Below, in pieces: positions 1 to 5,722 of a stretch of DNA of 7,640 bases. This stretch comes from an uncultured Methanobrevibacter sp. (GTDB lineage Archaea > Methanobacteriota > Methanobacteria > Methanobacteriales > Methanobacteriaceae), in the NCBI GenBank assembly GCA_946611495.1, contig CAMODR010000049.1, positions 1 to 7,640 of the forward strand, given 5' to 3'. The position numbers and the translations under genes are program-made. Under the pieces are notes generated by a model. That model saw only the letters and a list, made by a program, of their open reading frames with translations, was not told where the DNA came from and made no database searches. Numbering within the stretch: the first letter of the stretch is position 1; each line of letters opens with the position of its first letter.

Positions 1-548
1 CCTCCAAGCAATCCTTCCACATCAACATTTGTAAATAATATGCTTCCTGCACCAAGATCTTGGAATTCTTTGCTTATTTCAGTTGCAGACTTGTCTATCT
101 TTTCCTGCCAACCTTTTATGACAACCTTATTGTCTTTGCTGTCAAGGGAGATCATCACCCTTTCACTGCCATATTCATCAGATAGTTTAGTTATTGTTTC
201 TGGGTTCTTGATTCCCATGGTTCCAATAATCAATCTATCAATATCAAGGTTTAGCAATTCTTCTGCATATTCAATGCTTCTTATGCCTCCGCCAAGTTGA
301 ATGGGAACGCTTACTTCATCAAGTACCTTTTTAATGGTTTCTATGTTTGTTGTGCTTTCAAGTGCACCGTCAAGGTCAATAACATGAACCACTTCAGCAC
401 CTAAATCTTCCCATTTTCCAGCAACCTTTTCAGGATTTTCTATAATTACCTGTTCGGTTCCTGGTTCTCCTTGCACTAACTGTACGCATTTTCCATTCTT
501 AATGTCTACAGCAGGCATAATTAGCATTTTATTATCTTGAAATGACAT
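1..548 (-). CDS. hisA: HisA, phosphoribosylformimino-5-aminoimidazole carboxamide ribotide isomerase (partial, 3' end outside window)
   Basis: HisA catalyses the fourth step of histidine synthesis, the Amadori isomerisation of ProFAR to PRFAR, as a cytosolic single-domain (beta/alpha)8 barrel. The minus strand encodes 182 residues of a protein that is usually about 240-250 long; the rest lies beyond the left edge. Visible motifs are [17 protein letters not shown] at residues 11-27, with the catalytic Asp at D15; HVIDLDGA at 55-62; the phosphate-binding IQLGGGIRS at 83-91; GT at 109-110; and SLDSK at 134-138, where D136 is the second catalytic Asp, followed by GW at 146-147. The last readable part, [11 protein letters not shown], is also typical. 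The ATG at 548 is chosen because AAGGA lies about 7 bases upstream; in-frame Met8 and Met11 are weaker alternatives. The gene is divergent from the ABC transporter. No frameshift is seen. Confidence 0.96.
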   Translation of the reverse strand, partial: MSFQDNKMLIMPAVDIKNGKCVQLVQGEPGTEQVIIENPEKVAGKWEDLGAEVVHVIDLDGALESTTNIETIKKVLDEVSVPIQLGGGIRSIEYAEELLNLDIDRLIIGTMGIKNPETITKLSDEYGSERVMISLDSKDNKVVIKGWQEKIDKSATEISKEFQDLGAGSILFTNVDVEGLLG

Positions 549-596
549 TTTGATTCCTTTTTAAATCTTTGAATTTATAATTTGTATTTTAACAAT

Positions 597-614
597 TATA
601 ATATTATAATATAT
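597..614 (-). promoter_or_regulatory. Probable hisA TATA region
   Basis: Read on the minus strand this stretch gives GAATATATTATAATATTA, an A/T-only TATA-like block 50-65 bases before the hisA ATG. A start site about 25 bases downstream would leave a leader of roughly 25-35 bases that includes the AAGGA motif. The region is so AT-rich that the exact box is uncertain. Confidence 0.4.
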
Positions 615-712
615 TCACTTTATACTATTAATTTATTTCTTATTTTATACTTTTTTCATAAAAGTTTAGTTCTTCTTTTTCAATAATGCCATTAAGTTTT
701 GTCTGATTTTAG

Positions 713-730
713 CAAAACATTTATATATGA
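713..730 (+). promoter_or_regulatory. BRE/TATA-like promoter immediately upstream of the dyad array
   Basis: The sequence CAAAACATTTATATATGA matches the methanogen pattern of an A-rich BRE followed by TTTATATA. Transcription would start about 25 bases downstream, near 748-753, which is inside the dyad array, and would give a leader of about 215 bases before the ABC ATPase gene. A promoter closer to the gene cannot be excluded, for example the ATTTTTATCA at about 904-913. Confidence 0.55.
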
Positions 731-731
731 T

Positions 732-807
732 GTAAAATAATTATTACATATGTAATATATTTTTTACAAAAGTAAATAATTTTTAACAAAAGTAAAAAAT
801 TAATTAC
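732..807. promoter_or_regulatory. Operator-like array: four GTAA-N8-TTAC dyads at 20-bp spacing
   Basis: Four 16-bp imperfect palindromes lie at 732-747, 752-767, 772-787 and 792-807. Each begins GTAA and ends TTAC (TAAC in the third), with eight A/T bases between and 4-bp spacers (ATAT, AAAA, AAAA). The G of GTAA falls at 732, 752, 772 and 792 and the C of TTAC at 747, 767, 787 and 807, so the period is exactly 20 bp, about two helical turns. The same array can be read as three TTAC-N4-GTAA sites, the first being the perfect 16-bp palindrome at 742-757. The only G and C bases in the stretch are those of the motif. It starts just after a TATA box, a placement that in archaea usually means repression at the transcription start. 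The binding protein is unknown. Confidence 0.75.
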
Positions 808-879
808 ATATTTTTCTAATTTCCTCCTTTGATTATTTTGTGCACATAATATTCAAATAAATTAAGAAAAAAAGGATTA

Positions 880-904
880 TTTTCAATTTTAGAAAAGTTG
901 AAAA
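880..904 (+). promoter_or_regulatory. Hairpin in the putative ABC-gene leader
   Basis: Positions 880-890 can pair with 894-904 to form 11 bp, including one G-U pair, around an AGA triloop at 891-893. The TTTTCAA arm and its TTGAAAA partner are exact. It would be in the transcript only if the distal TATA box at about 719-728 is used. No function is known. Confidence 0.35.
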
Positions 905-955
905 ATTTTTATCATTGTTATTCTAGTATTATTTTATTATTATTTTATTATCAAA

Positions 956-961
956 GGTGAT
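956..961 (+). promoter_or_regulatory. Shine-Dalgarno that decides the GTG start of the ABC ATPase
   Basis: GGTGAT is complementary to the archaeal 16S rRNA 3' end and lies 3 bases before the GTG at 965. It therefore supports a GTG rather than an ATG start. Bases 950-957, which overlap it, are exactly complementary to 826-833. Confidence 0.75.
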
Positions 962-964
962 ATA

Positions 965-1945
965 GTGACTGATTATGTTATTGAAACAACTAACTTATCC
1001 AAAAGGTATTCAAAAAACTTAGTTGTGAATTCTATAGATATGCATGTGGAAAAGGGAAAGATCTATGGTCTTTTAGGTAAAAATGGGGCAGGAAAAACCA
1101 CTACAATGTGTATGCTTTTAAACCTTGTGTATCCAAGTGGAGGGGAGATTCTTCTCTTTGGAAAAGATCCTAAAAGATATTCAAATGAAGTTTATTCTAA
1201 CATAGGTTCAATTATAGAGACTCCTGGATTCTATGAGAACCTGACTGCTTATGAAAATTTAGAGATAATTGCTCGGCTTCGAGGAAACTATAATCCTCTA
1301 AATGTTAAGATGGTTTTGGAGATGGTTAATTTGGACCATGAAAAGACCAAGCAATTCAAGGATTTTTCATTAGGAATGAAACAGCGCTTAGGAATAGCAG
1401 CTGCTATTATGCATAATCCTGATTTGTTAATTCTTGATGAACCTATCAATGGTCTTGATCCATTTGGAATTAAGGAAATCAGAGATTTGCTTAAAAAGCT
1501 CTCCTGTGAATATGGTGTGACAATCCTGATTTCAAGCCATATCCTCAGTGAAATAGAAAACATTGCTGATGTAATAGGTTTCATGGACAATGGTGTCTTA
1601 ATAGATGAGATAAGTCGGGAAGAGCTTCACAATAGATTAAATAAATTCGTTGAATTTGAAGTTTCAGACATTGATTTGGCAATTGAACTTATGAATAAAA
1701 CAGGAATGGAGGAAAATGTAGATTACTGCTTTAGAAGGAATTTATGCGAATATATTGATGATTTGGATTCTAATAAGAACAGTGAAAAAATGGTGATTGG
1801 CGGAACCATTCATTTGCTTTCCAATTTGGATTTAAGGGATGAGTTCAATTGCTTGTTTGTAAGTTCTGGAATCAAAGTCCGAAAAGTGAATTTGTGTGAA
1901 GAGAATTTGGAAGAGTTCTTTACAAGAATAATTTCCAATACTTAA
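965..1945 (+). CDS. ABC transporter ATP-binding protein, BcrA/LanF (peptide-antibiotic export) type
   Basis: This is the cytosolic ATPase of an ABC-2 exporter of 326 residues. The nucleotide-binding domain shows Walker A GKNGAGKTT at 38-46, the signature SLGMKQ at 135-140, Walker B LLILDEP at 154-160, D-loop GLD at 163-165 and switch His192 in SSH. The stretch IIETPGFYENLTAYENL at 83-99 has Glu85 where most ABC ATPases have the Q-loop Gln. This E-loop is characteristic of bacitracin/lantibiotic immunity transporters (BcrA, LanF). The region after residue 215 is a variable C-terminal extension. It starts at GTG after a GGTGAT motif. The permease gene follows 53 bases downstream, so the two form a transcription unit. 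The substrate is not determined: export of peptide antibiotics or a detergent-like compound is inferred from family. No regulator gene is adjacent, but the upstream dyad array suggests control. Confidence 0.93.
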   Translation: MTDYVIETTNLSKRYSKNLVVNSIDMHVEKGKIYGLLGKNGAGKTTTMCMLLNLVYPSGGEILLFGKDPKRYSNEVYSNIGSIIETPGFYENLTAYENLEIIARLRGNYNPLNVKMVLEMVNLDHEKTKQFKDFSLGMKQRLGIAAAIMHNPDLLILDEPINGLDPFGIKEIRDLLKKLSCEYGVTILISSHILSEIENIADVIGFMDNGVLIDEISREELHNRLNKFVEFEVSDIDLAIELMNKTGMEENVDYCFRRNLCEYIDDLDSNKNSEKMVIGGTIHLLSNLDLRDEFNCLFVSSGIKVRKVNLCEENLEEFFTRIISNT

Positions 1946-1998
1946 AAAAATTTTATCTTTATTATACTTTAATTTATTATTTTTATATGGGTGATTAG

Positions 1999-2724
1999 AT
2001 GCTAACTTTTATAAAAATGGAATTTCTAAAGCTAAAAAGATCCAAGATATTCTTATTGAGTATACTTATGGCAGCATTACCTTCAGTTTTAATGTTTATT
2101 GCAACATTTGCATTTGATGAAACACAAAGTTTTGATGCATTATTCTCTACTGTGAATATGTATATGTCTGCATTGTTTGCAATTCTTTTATTCTCAATAA
2201 TCATTTCCTACCTTTTTGGAAGGGAATACAATGAACATACCTTAAAGACAATGCTGACCATTCCAATATCAAGGGGAAAATTCTTGGTTTCAAAATATGT
2301 CATGTTCTTAATTTGGATTTTAATCTTAACCGTAGTTACAAGCCTATCCACTCTTGCATTTGGTTTTGCAGCAGGACTTACCGGATTTACATTGCAGTTA
2401 TTCATAAATAGTTTTGCTGAATTGCTGTTTGCAAATATCCTATTGTTCTTGACATTTTCACCATTTGTATTCATTTCATTGTTCATTACAAATATGGTTC
2501 CTGCAATGGTTGGTGGTGCAACTTTGACTTTAGTTAATCTATTGGTTCATGGACAAAGCTGGGCTCCATATGTCCCTTGGGCATGCCCTTACTTGATTTC
2601 CTCTGGGGAGATAGCCGATTATGGTGTAAGTCTGATGGTTCCTTATGGCGTAATTTTAGCTACTTTCATAATCGGATTGGCTGTTTCATATGTCTACTTT
2701 ACAAAAAAAGATGTTCCTCTTTAA
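1999..2724 (+). CDS. ABC-2 family transporter permease, BcrB/LanE-like
   Basis: This 241-residue membrane protein is the expected partner of the preceding ATPase. By eye there are six hydrophobic segments: about 18-38, 55-73, 98-126, 138-163, 165-186 and 211-234. The cytoplasmic N-terminus MLTFIKMEFLKLKRSK is basic, as in ABC-2 permeases, and GREYNEHTLKTMLTIPISR at 74-92, between helices 2 and 3, is the conserved REY/TL/PISR coupling element of this family. Start ATG 1999 follows GGTGATTAG. Only one permease gene is present, so a homodimer with two ATPase subunits is the simplest assembly; lantibiotic immunity systems often have two different permeases. The direction of transport (efflux) and substrate are inferred from family. 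The 3' end of the gene contains AAAAAAGATGTT, which recurs in the downstream inverted repeat. Confidence 0.9.
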   Translation: MLTFIKMEFLKLKRSKIFLLSILMAALPSVLMFIATFAFDETQSFDALFSTVNMYMSALFAILLFSIIISYLFGREYNEHTLKTMLTIPISRGKFLVSKYVMFLIWILILTVVTSLSTLAFGFAAGLTGFTLQLFINSFAELLFANILLFLTFSPFVFISLFITNMVPAMVGGATLTLVNLLVHGQSWAPYVPWACPYLISSGEIADYGVSLMVPYGVILATFIIGLAVSYVYFTKKDVPL

Positions 2725-2788
2725 ATTAAATTTTATTAAATTGAATATATTAAATTAAATTGTTTAAATAAATTAAACGCCTCATTTG

Positions 2789-2844
2789 ACTAAAAAAGAT
2801 GTTATTTTCTCAACCTCTTTTATTTTCAAAACATCTTTTTTAGT
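2789..2844. terminator. Perfect 15-bp inverted repeat between convergent genes (probable bidirectional terminator)
   Basis: ACTAAAAAAGATGTT at 2789-2803 is the exact reverse complement of AACATCTTTTTTAGT at 2830-2844, with a 26-base loop between. T runs follow on both strands: T6 inside the right arm and T7 at about 2847-2853 on plus, and the A6 run at 2792-2797 read as T6 on minus. It lies between the permease stop (2724) and the nudC stop (2932), which converge. Archaeal termination relies mainly on oligo-T, so the hairpin may instead stabilise the 3' ends. Confidence 0.6.
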
Positions 2845-2884
2845 TTCTTTTTTTAAAATTTTTATTTAAAATAAGTAAATTTTA

Positions 2885-2908
2885 GATTTCATGAAATTAC
2901 ATGAAATC
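2885..2908. terminator. 9-bp stem-loop just downstream of the nudC stop
   Basis: GATTTCATG at 2885-2893 pairs exactly with CATGAAATC at 2900-2908 around a 6-base loop. It sits 23 bases past the minus-strand nudC stop codon and could form a 3' hairpin on that transcript. The left half also contains the 12-bp palindrome ATTTCATGAAAT. No strong T run follows directly on the minus strand, so calling it a terminator is tentative. Confidence 0.4.
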
Positions 2909-2931
2909 AAAAGATTAATAAAAATAGTTTT

Positions 2932-3810
2932 TTAGTAATTTTCCTTGAAATTTTTTATTAGCTTTGAGAATATTGAAATATCTGATGGAGGGTTTTCTAT
3001 TTCTTCTTTTTTAAACCATTTAGCATCTAATATCTCATTTCCATCCACATTTATCTCTCCAGACTTGTATTTGCATATGCATCCAATCATTAAGGAGTTT
3101 GGGAATGGCCAGGATTGGCTTCCAAAGTATTCGATATCTTCCACTTCTATTCCAACCTCTTCCTTGATTTCCCTTTTAACTGCTTCTTCAATGCTTTCTC
3201 CTGCCTCTAGGAATCCTGCAATTAAAGAGTATCTGATAGTTTGATGGTATGAATGTTTAGCCATTAGAACCTTGTTTGTTGGCTTTCCTTCAGCGTCAAG
3301 GTCTTCTGTGTCTTTTTTAATGATTGTTGTAATGATTGCTGGACAAATCCTTGTAAAACTTGTAAAACCACATTCTGGACACACTTTAGCTCTTTCAATA
3401 TCGGAAGTCACAGTTTTTGCCCCGCATCTTCCACAGAATTGGTGGTTATTTTCCCAGTCAATAATTTGGATGGCCCTGCCTGCAATGAGATAAGTCTCTT
3501 CGTCAATGTCAAAGACTTCGTATAAGTCGATAAAATCATAATCTTGTTTGTTTTCATAGTCTTCGGCTAATTCGACAGTATATGCATCTTTTGAGTAGAA
3601 CTCTCCTAAATGGATATTGTTTTTTATATCCTCTTTGGGGATGTTTATTTCACTTAAATCTTTAATTAGGGGGATCTTATTATCAATTAAGAGAAGTTTC
3701 CTTTCATAAAATATAAAATAATACTTGTCCTCAGTATTTTTAATTGGGGAATCTATTTCGTAATTGTCATAAATGCTTATAGATTCCTTTAAATTCCTTT
3801 CATTTCTCAT
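2932..3810 (-). CDS. nudC: NudC-type Nudix hydrolase, NADH pyrophosphatase / possible deNADding enzyme
   Basis: NudC enzymes split NAD(H) into NMN(H) and AMP and can remove NAD caps from RNA. The 292-residue protein has the full architecture. An N-terminal region of about 120 residues precedes a zinc ribbon with C126, C129 (CGRCG) and C144, C147 (CPECG). Next is FTRICPAII at 152-160 in the place of the family's YPRxxPAvI. The Nudix box runs from G199 to I221 with E205, R213, E214, E217 and E218 all in place. SQSWPFPNS at 231-239 is the NudC signature SQPWPFPxS with Ser in place of the first Pro. Length is close to the usual 260-310. The ATG at 3810 has no Shine-Dalgarno, and a TATA box lies about 26 bases upstream, which suggests a leaderless mRNA. 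The gene converges on the ABC permease and diverges from truA. Confidence 0.94.
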   Translation of the reverse strand: MRNERNLKESISIYDNYEIDSPIKNTEDKYYFIFYERKLLLIDNKIPLIKDLSEINIPKEDIKNNIHLGEFYSKDAYTVELAEDYENKQDYDFIDLYEVFDIDEETYLIAGRAIQIIDWENNHQFCGRCGAKTVTSDIERAKVCPECGFTSFTRICPAIITTIIKKDTEDLDAEGKPTNKVLMAKHSYHQTIRYSLIAGFLEAGESIEEAVKREIKEEVGIEVEDIEYFGSQSWPFPNSLMIGCICKYKSGEINVDGNEILDAKWFKKEEIENPPSDISIFSKLIKNFKENY

Positions 3811-3832
3811 ATTTAATAATATGTAATTTTAC

Positions 3833-3845
3833 TATATAAATCTTA
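3833..3845 (-). promoter_or_regulatory. TATA box of nudC, positioned for a leaderless transcript
   Basis: On the minus strand this reads TTAAGATTTATATA (BRE-like TTAAGA followed by TTTATATA at 3840-3833). Its centre is about 26 bases before the A of the nudC ATG, the normal archaeal TATA-to-start distance, so transcription should begin at or next to the start codon. There is no GGTG- or GGAG-like motif before the ATG, in contrast to most other genes here. Confidence 0.65.
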
Positions 3846-3877
3846 AACAGTTTTTTAGATTTGATTCAAAATTTTAG

Positions 3878-3966
3878 AAATCTTTTAGATAATTTAAATA
3901 GGTTCTCTAACTATTTTTTTTAAAAATCTTTTAGATAATTTAAATAGGTTCTCTAACTCTTTTTTT
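3878..3966. repeat. 43-bp tandem duplication in the nudC-truA intergenic region
   Basis: Copies at 3878-3920 and 3924-3966 are identical except for A3913 versus C3959, with a 3-base TAA spacer (period 46). Each holds the small inverted repeat ATCT-TTT-AGAT, the TATA-like block AATTTAAATAGG, the sequence TTCTCTAACT and a run of at least seven Ts. A further CTAACTATTT at 3971-3980 repeats part of copy 1, and TTTTAGAT also occurs at 3853-3860. The near-identity suggests a recent duplication of a promoter-like or regulatory element. There are no target-site duplications or transposase. Confidence 0.9.
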
Positions 3967-4004
3967 ATAGCTAACTATTTAAGCTTATAACAACTAAAAT
4001 TATA

Positions 4005-4022
4005 TTAAAATTATAAATATTA
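4005..4022 (+). promoter_or_regulatory. Probable truA promoter (BRE/TATA)
   Basis: TTAAAATTATAAATATTA resembles an A-rich BRE followed by a TATA box. Its centre is about 26 bases before 4040, so transcription would start just before the GTGAT motif at 4042-4046 and leave a leader of about 10 bases. The TATA-like blocks in the upstream duplication are alternatives. Confidence 0.45.
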
Positions 4023-4050
4023 AGCTGGAAAATTATTTTTTGTGATTATT

Positions 4051-4923
4051 ATGAAACGAACTGCTTTAAAGATTGCTTACATTGGGACTCATTTTCATGG
4101 TTTTCAAAGACAGCCTGATGTAAGAACCGTTGAAGAGGAATTGATTTATCATCTTAGAAAATTAGAATACATTGATGATTTAAAGGCATCCAGATTCAGA
4201 ATAGCCGGTAGGACAGATGCTGGGGTTCACAGTCTTGGAAATGTAATCAGTTTTCAAAGCGAAAAGGAAGTTCGAATTAATCAAATCAACAACAGTCTTC
4301 CAGATGATATTCAAATAATTGCTTGGGCTCCTGTAAGGTTTGGGTTTAAGCCAAGATATGCTGAAATGCGTTGGTATAGATATGTCTTGTTTGAAGAGGA
4401 TTTGGATATTGATCTTCTTCGCCAAACTGCTGAAGTATTTAAGGGAACTCATAATTTCACTAATTTTACAAAAAGAAAGCAGAAAACAACTACAAGAACT
4501 ATAGCAGATATAAAAATTTCATCTCCAAAGATTCAGGAGGATGATAAGAACTCAAGCAATGATTTTGCTCACTTAAACAAATCATACACTCCTATCTTTA
4601 TAGATATCTATGGTGAAAGCTTCCTATGGAATATGGTTCGAAAGATGATAAGGGTTTTCCTTGATGTAAACTATGGAAAGCTTTCTCTTGATGATGTAAA
4701 GAAGCTATTGGATCCTAAGGAAGGTGAACCAAGAGCTTATATTAAGGTAGTTGAGGCTGAAAATCTTATTCTAATGGATATTAAGTATGATGGAATAAGA
4801 TTTAGGTATGATGATTATGCCTGTGAAAGGTTTAGGAGATATTTAGTGGATAACTTGCTTGACTTGCAAAAGACCTATTCTGTCACTGAATCTATGCTTA
4901 AAAGCTTAAGTGATTTGGAATAG
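4051..4923 (+). CDS. truA: tRNA pseudouridine(38-40) synthase TruA
   Basis: TruA isomerises uridines in the anticodon stem-loop of tRNA (positions 38-40). The protein has 290 residues from the ATG at 4051. Motifs are KIAYIGTHFHGFQRQP at 7-22, the catalytic RIAGRTDAGVHSLGN at 50-64 with nucleophile D56, WAPVRFGFKPRYAEMRWYRY further on, GTHNFTNFTKRK in the C-terminal half, and SFLWNMVRKMIR, the conserved C-terminal LWNMVRxMI element. An in-frame GTG at 4042 would add MII, but GTGAT at 4042-4046 is itself the ribosome binding site 4 bases before the ATG, matching the pattern elsewhere in the window. A low-similarity insertion of acidic and Lys/Asn residues lies around residues 158-175. It is followed on the same strand by the nitroreductase-like gene after 38 bases, so cotranscription is plausible. 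Confidence 0.96.
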   Translation: MKRTALKIAYIGTHFHGFQRQPDVRTVEEELIYHLRKLEYIDDLKASRFRIAGRTDAGVHSLGNVISFQSEKEVRINQINNSLPDDIQIIAWAPVRFGFKPRYAEMRWYRYVLFEEDLDIDLLRQTAEVFKGTHNFTNFTKRKQKTTTRTIADIKISSPKIQEDDKNSSNDFAHLNKSYTPIFIDIYGESFLWNMVRKMIRVFLDVNYGKLSLDDVKKLLDPKEGEPRAYIKVVEAENLILMDIKYDGIRFRYDDYACERFRRYLVDNLLDLQKTYSVTESMLKSLSDLE

Positions 4924-4961
4924 CTATTATTTTTTTATTTCACATATTATATGGTGCTAAT

Positions 4962-5681
4962 ATGAATCTTGAAGAGACTATTTATAAAAGACAATCAATA
5001 AGAGCTTATGATGATGCTCCTTTAGATGAGGATACTTTATCTAAAATAAGGGACTTTATAGAGAATGCTAAAGTCTTGAATCCAAACATTGATTGGTCTT
5101 ATGATATTGTTGGGCCAGAATTCATCAATACCATGATGAGGTGGAAAGCCCCTCATTATCTGATTCTATTTTCAAAGGAGAATGAAAATTATCTAGAGAA
5201 TATTGGATTCATATTCCAGCAGGTCGACTTATTCCTGCAAAGCAATGGGATTGGAACATGTTGGATAGGTATGGCAAGCCCTAAAAACTATAAGTCTAAG
5301 GATGGCCATAAGTTTATAATTGCAATTTCTTTTGGAATGTCTCTAAATCCTATCTATAGGAATCGAGATGGATTTAGGCGTAATTCATTATCTAAAATTG
5401 TAGATATTGAAGATGAAAGACTAATTCCTGCTCAATTTGCTCCATCTTCAACAAATTCACAGCCTTGGTATTTCACTCATAACGATGATGGCTCCTATAA
5501 TGTTTATCGTGTAAATCGAGGAATATTAAGAAATAAGTTTATGGGCAAATGGAACAAGGTGGATATTGGAATAGCTTTAGCACATCTTTATGTGTCTAAT
5601 GAAGAGACATTTGAGTTTTACATTACAGAAAGTCCTAAGGAATTGAAGAATTATTTCTATAGCGGCACCTTTAGGATTTAA
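4962..5681 (+). CDS. Nitroreductase-family flavoprotein, TM1586-like (internally duplicated)
   Basis: This probable FMN-dependent oxidoreductase of 239 residues has no assignable substrate. The N-terminus MNLEETIYKRQSIRAYDD contains the R10-Q11-S12-R14 phosphate-binding motif of nitroreductases. GIGTCWIGMA at 96-105 and FRRNSLSKI at 138-146 are further family motifs, and APSSTNSQPWYF at 160-171 resembles the usual N-terminal AP-S-NxQPW flavin-binding element but lies in the second half. That arrangement fits the TM1586 type (Pfam TM1586_NiRdase), where one chain supplies both halves of the fold. The start at 4962 follows GGTG at 4953-4956. The gene lies 38 bases after truA and 41 before the DUF2124 gene. 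Family knowledge suggests NAD(P)H- or F420-linked reduction, but nothing in the sequence identifies the donor. Confidence 0.85.
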   Translation: MNLEETIYKRQSIRAYDDAPLDEDTLSKIRDFIENAKVLNPNIDWSYDIVGPEFINTMMRWKAPHYLILFSKENENYLENIGFIFQQVDLFLQSNGIGTCWIGMASPKNYKSKDGHKFIIAISFGMSLNPIYRNRDGFRRNSLSKIVDIEDERLIPAQFAPSSTNSQPWYFTHNDDGSYNVYRVNRGILRNKFMGKWNKVDIGIALAHLYVSNEETFEFYITESPKELKNYFYSGTFRI

Positions 5682-5722
5682 TCAGATTATATTTATTGGT
5701 ATTTTAAAAATTTGGTGATTGT

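Larger units (their letters stand above)
549..964. other. 416-bp divergent intergenic region between hisA and the ABC exporter
   Basis: This is very AT-rich DNA without a credible gene. It holds a probable hisA promoter on its left side, a strong TATA box at about 719-728, the four-fold GTAA-N8-TTAC dyad array at 732-807, a pyrimidine stretch at 821-831 complementary to the ABC-gene Shine-Dalgarno region, an imperfect hairpin at 880-904, an exact 11-bp tandem duplication at 927-948, and the GGTGAT ribosome binding site at 956-961. It is unusually long and structured compared with the other intergenic regions here, which suggests regulation of one or both flanking genes. Confidence 0.85.

Noticed and set aside
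40..300. Plus-strand open frame of 86 codons
   Set aside because: It lies entirely antisense to hisA, whose motifs are unambiguous, and has no ribosome binding site or recognisable product.
742..757. A single palindromic operator TATTACATATGTAATA
   Set aside because: It is real, but it is explained as one junction within the larger 20-bp-periodic array rather than a separate site.
800..830. Consensus Shine-Dalgarno AAAGGAGG on the minus strand at 823-830
   Set aside because: The next ATG on that strand is followed at once by TAA, and no longer frame starts nearby, so it marks no gene. The plus-strand complement is treated as possible leader pairing.
839..846. Palindrome TGTGCACA
   Set aside because: It is an isolated 8-bp palindrome with no second copy or clear position relative to a promoter.
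1288..1590. Minus-strand open frame of 100 codons inside the ABC ATPase gene
   Set aside because: It is a shadow of the ATPase gene, covering the signature and Walker B region on the other strand, with no motif of its own.
2208..2486. Minus-strand open frame of 92 codons inside the permease gene
   Set aside because: It is antisense to a gene with clear membrane segments and the family motif, with no ribosome binding site or motif of its own.
3878..3966. CRISPR array
   Set aside because: There are only two copies with a 3-base spacer, and no cas gene is present.
4042..4050. GTG at 4042 as the truA start
   Set aside because: The GTGAT there fits the ribosome binding site at normal spacing to ATG 4051, and the extra MII residues are not part of the conserved N-terminus.
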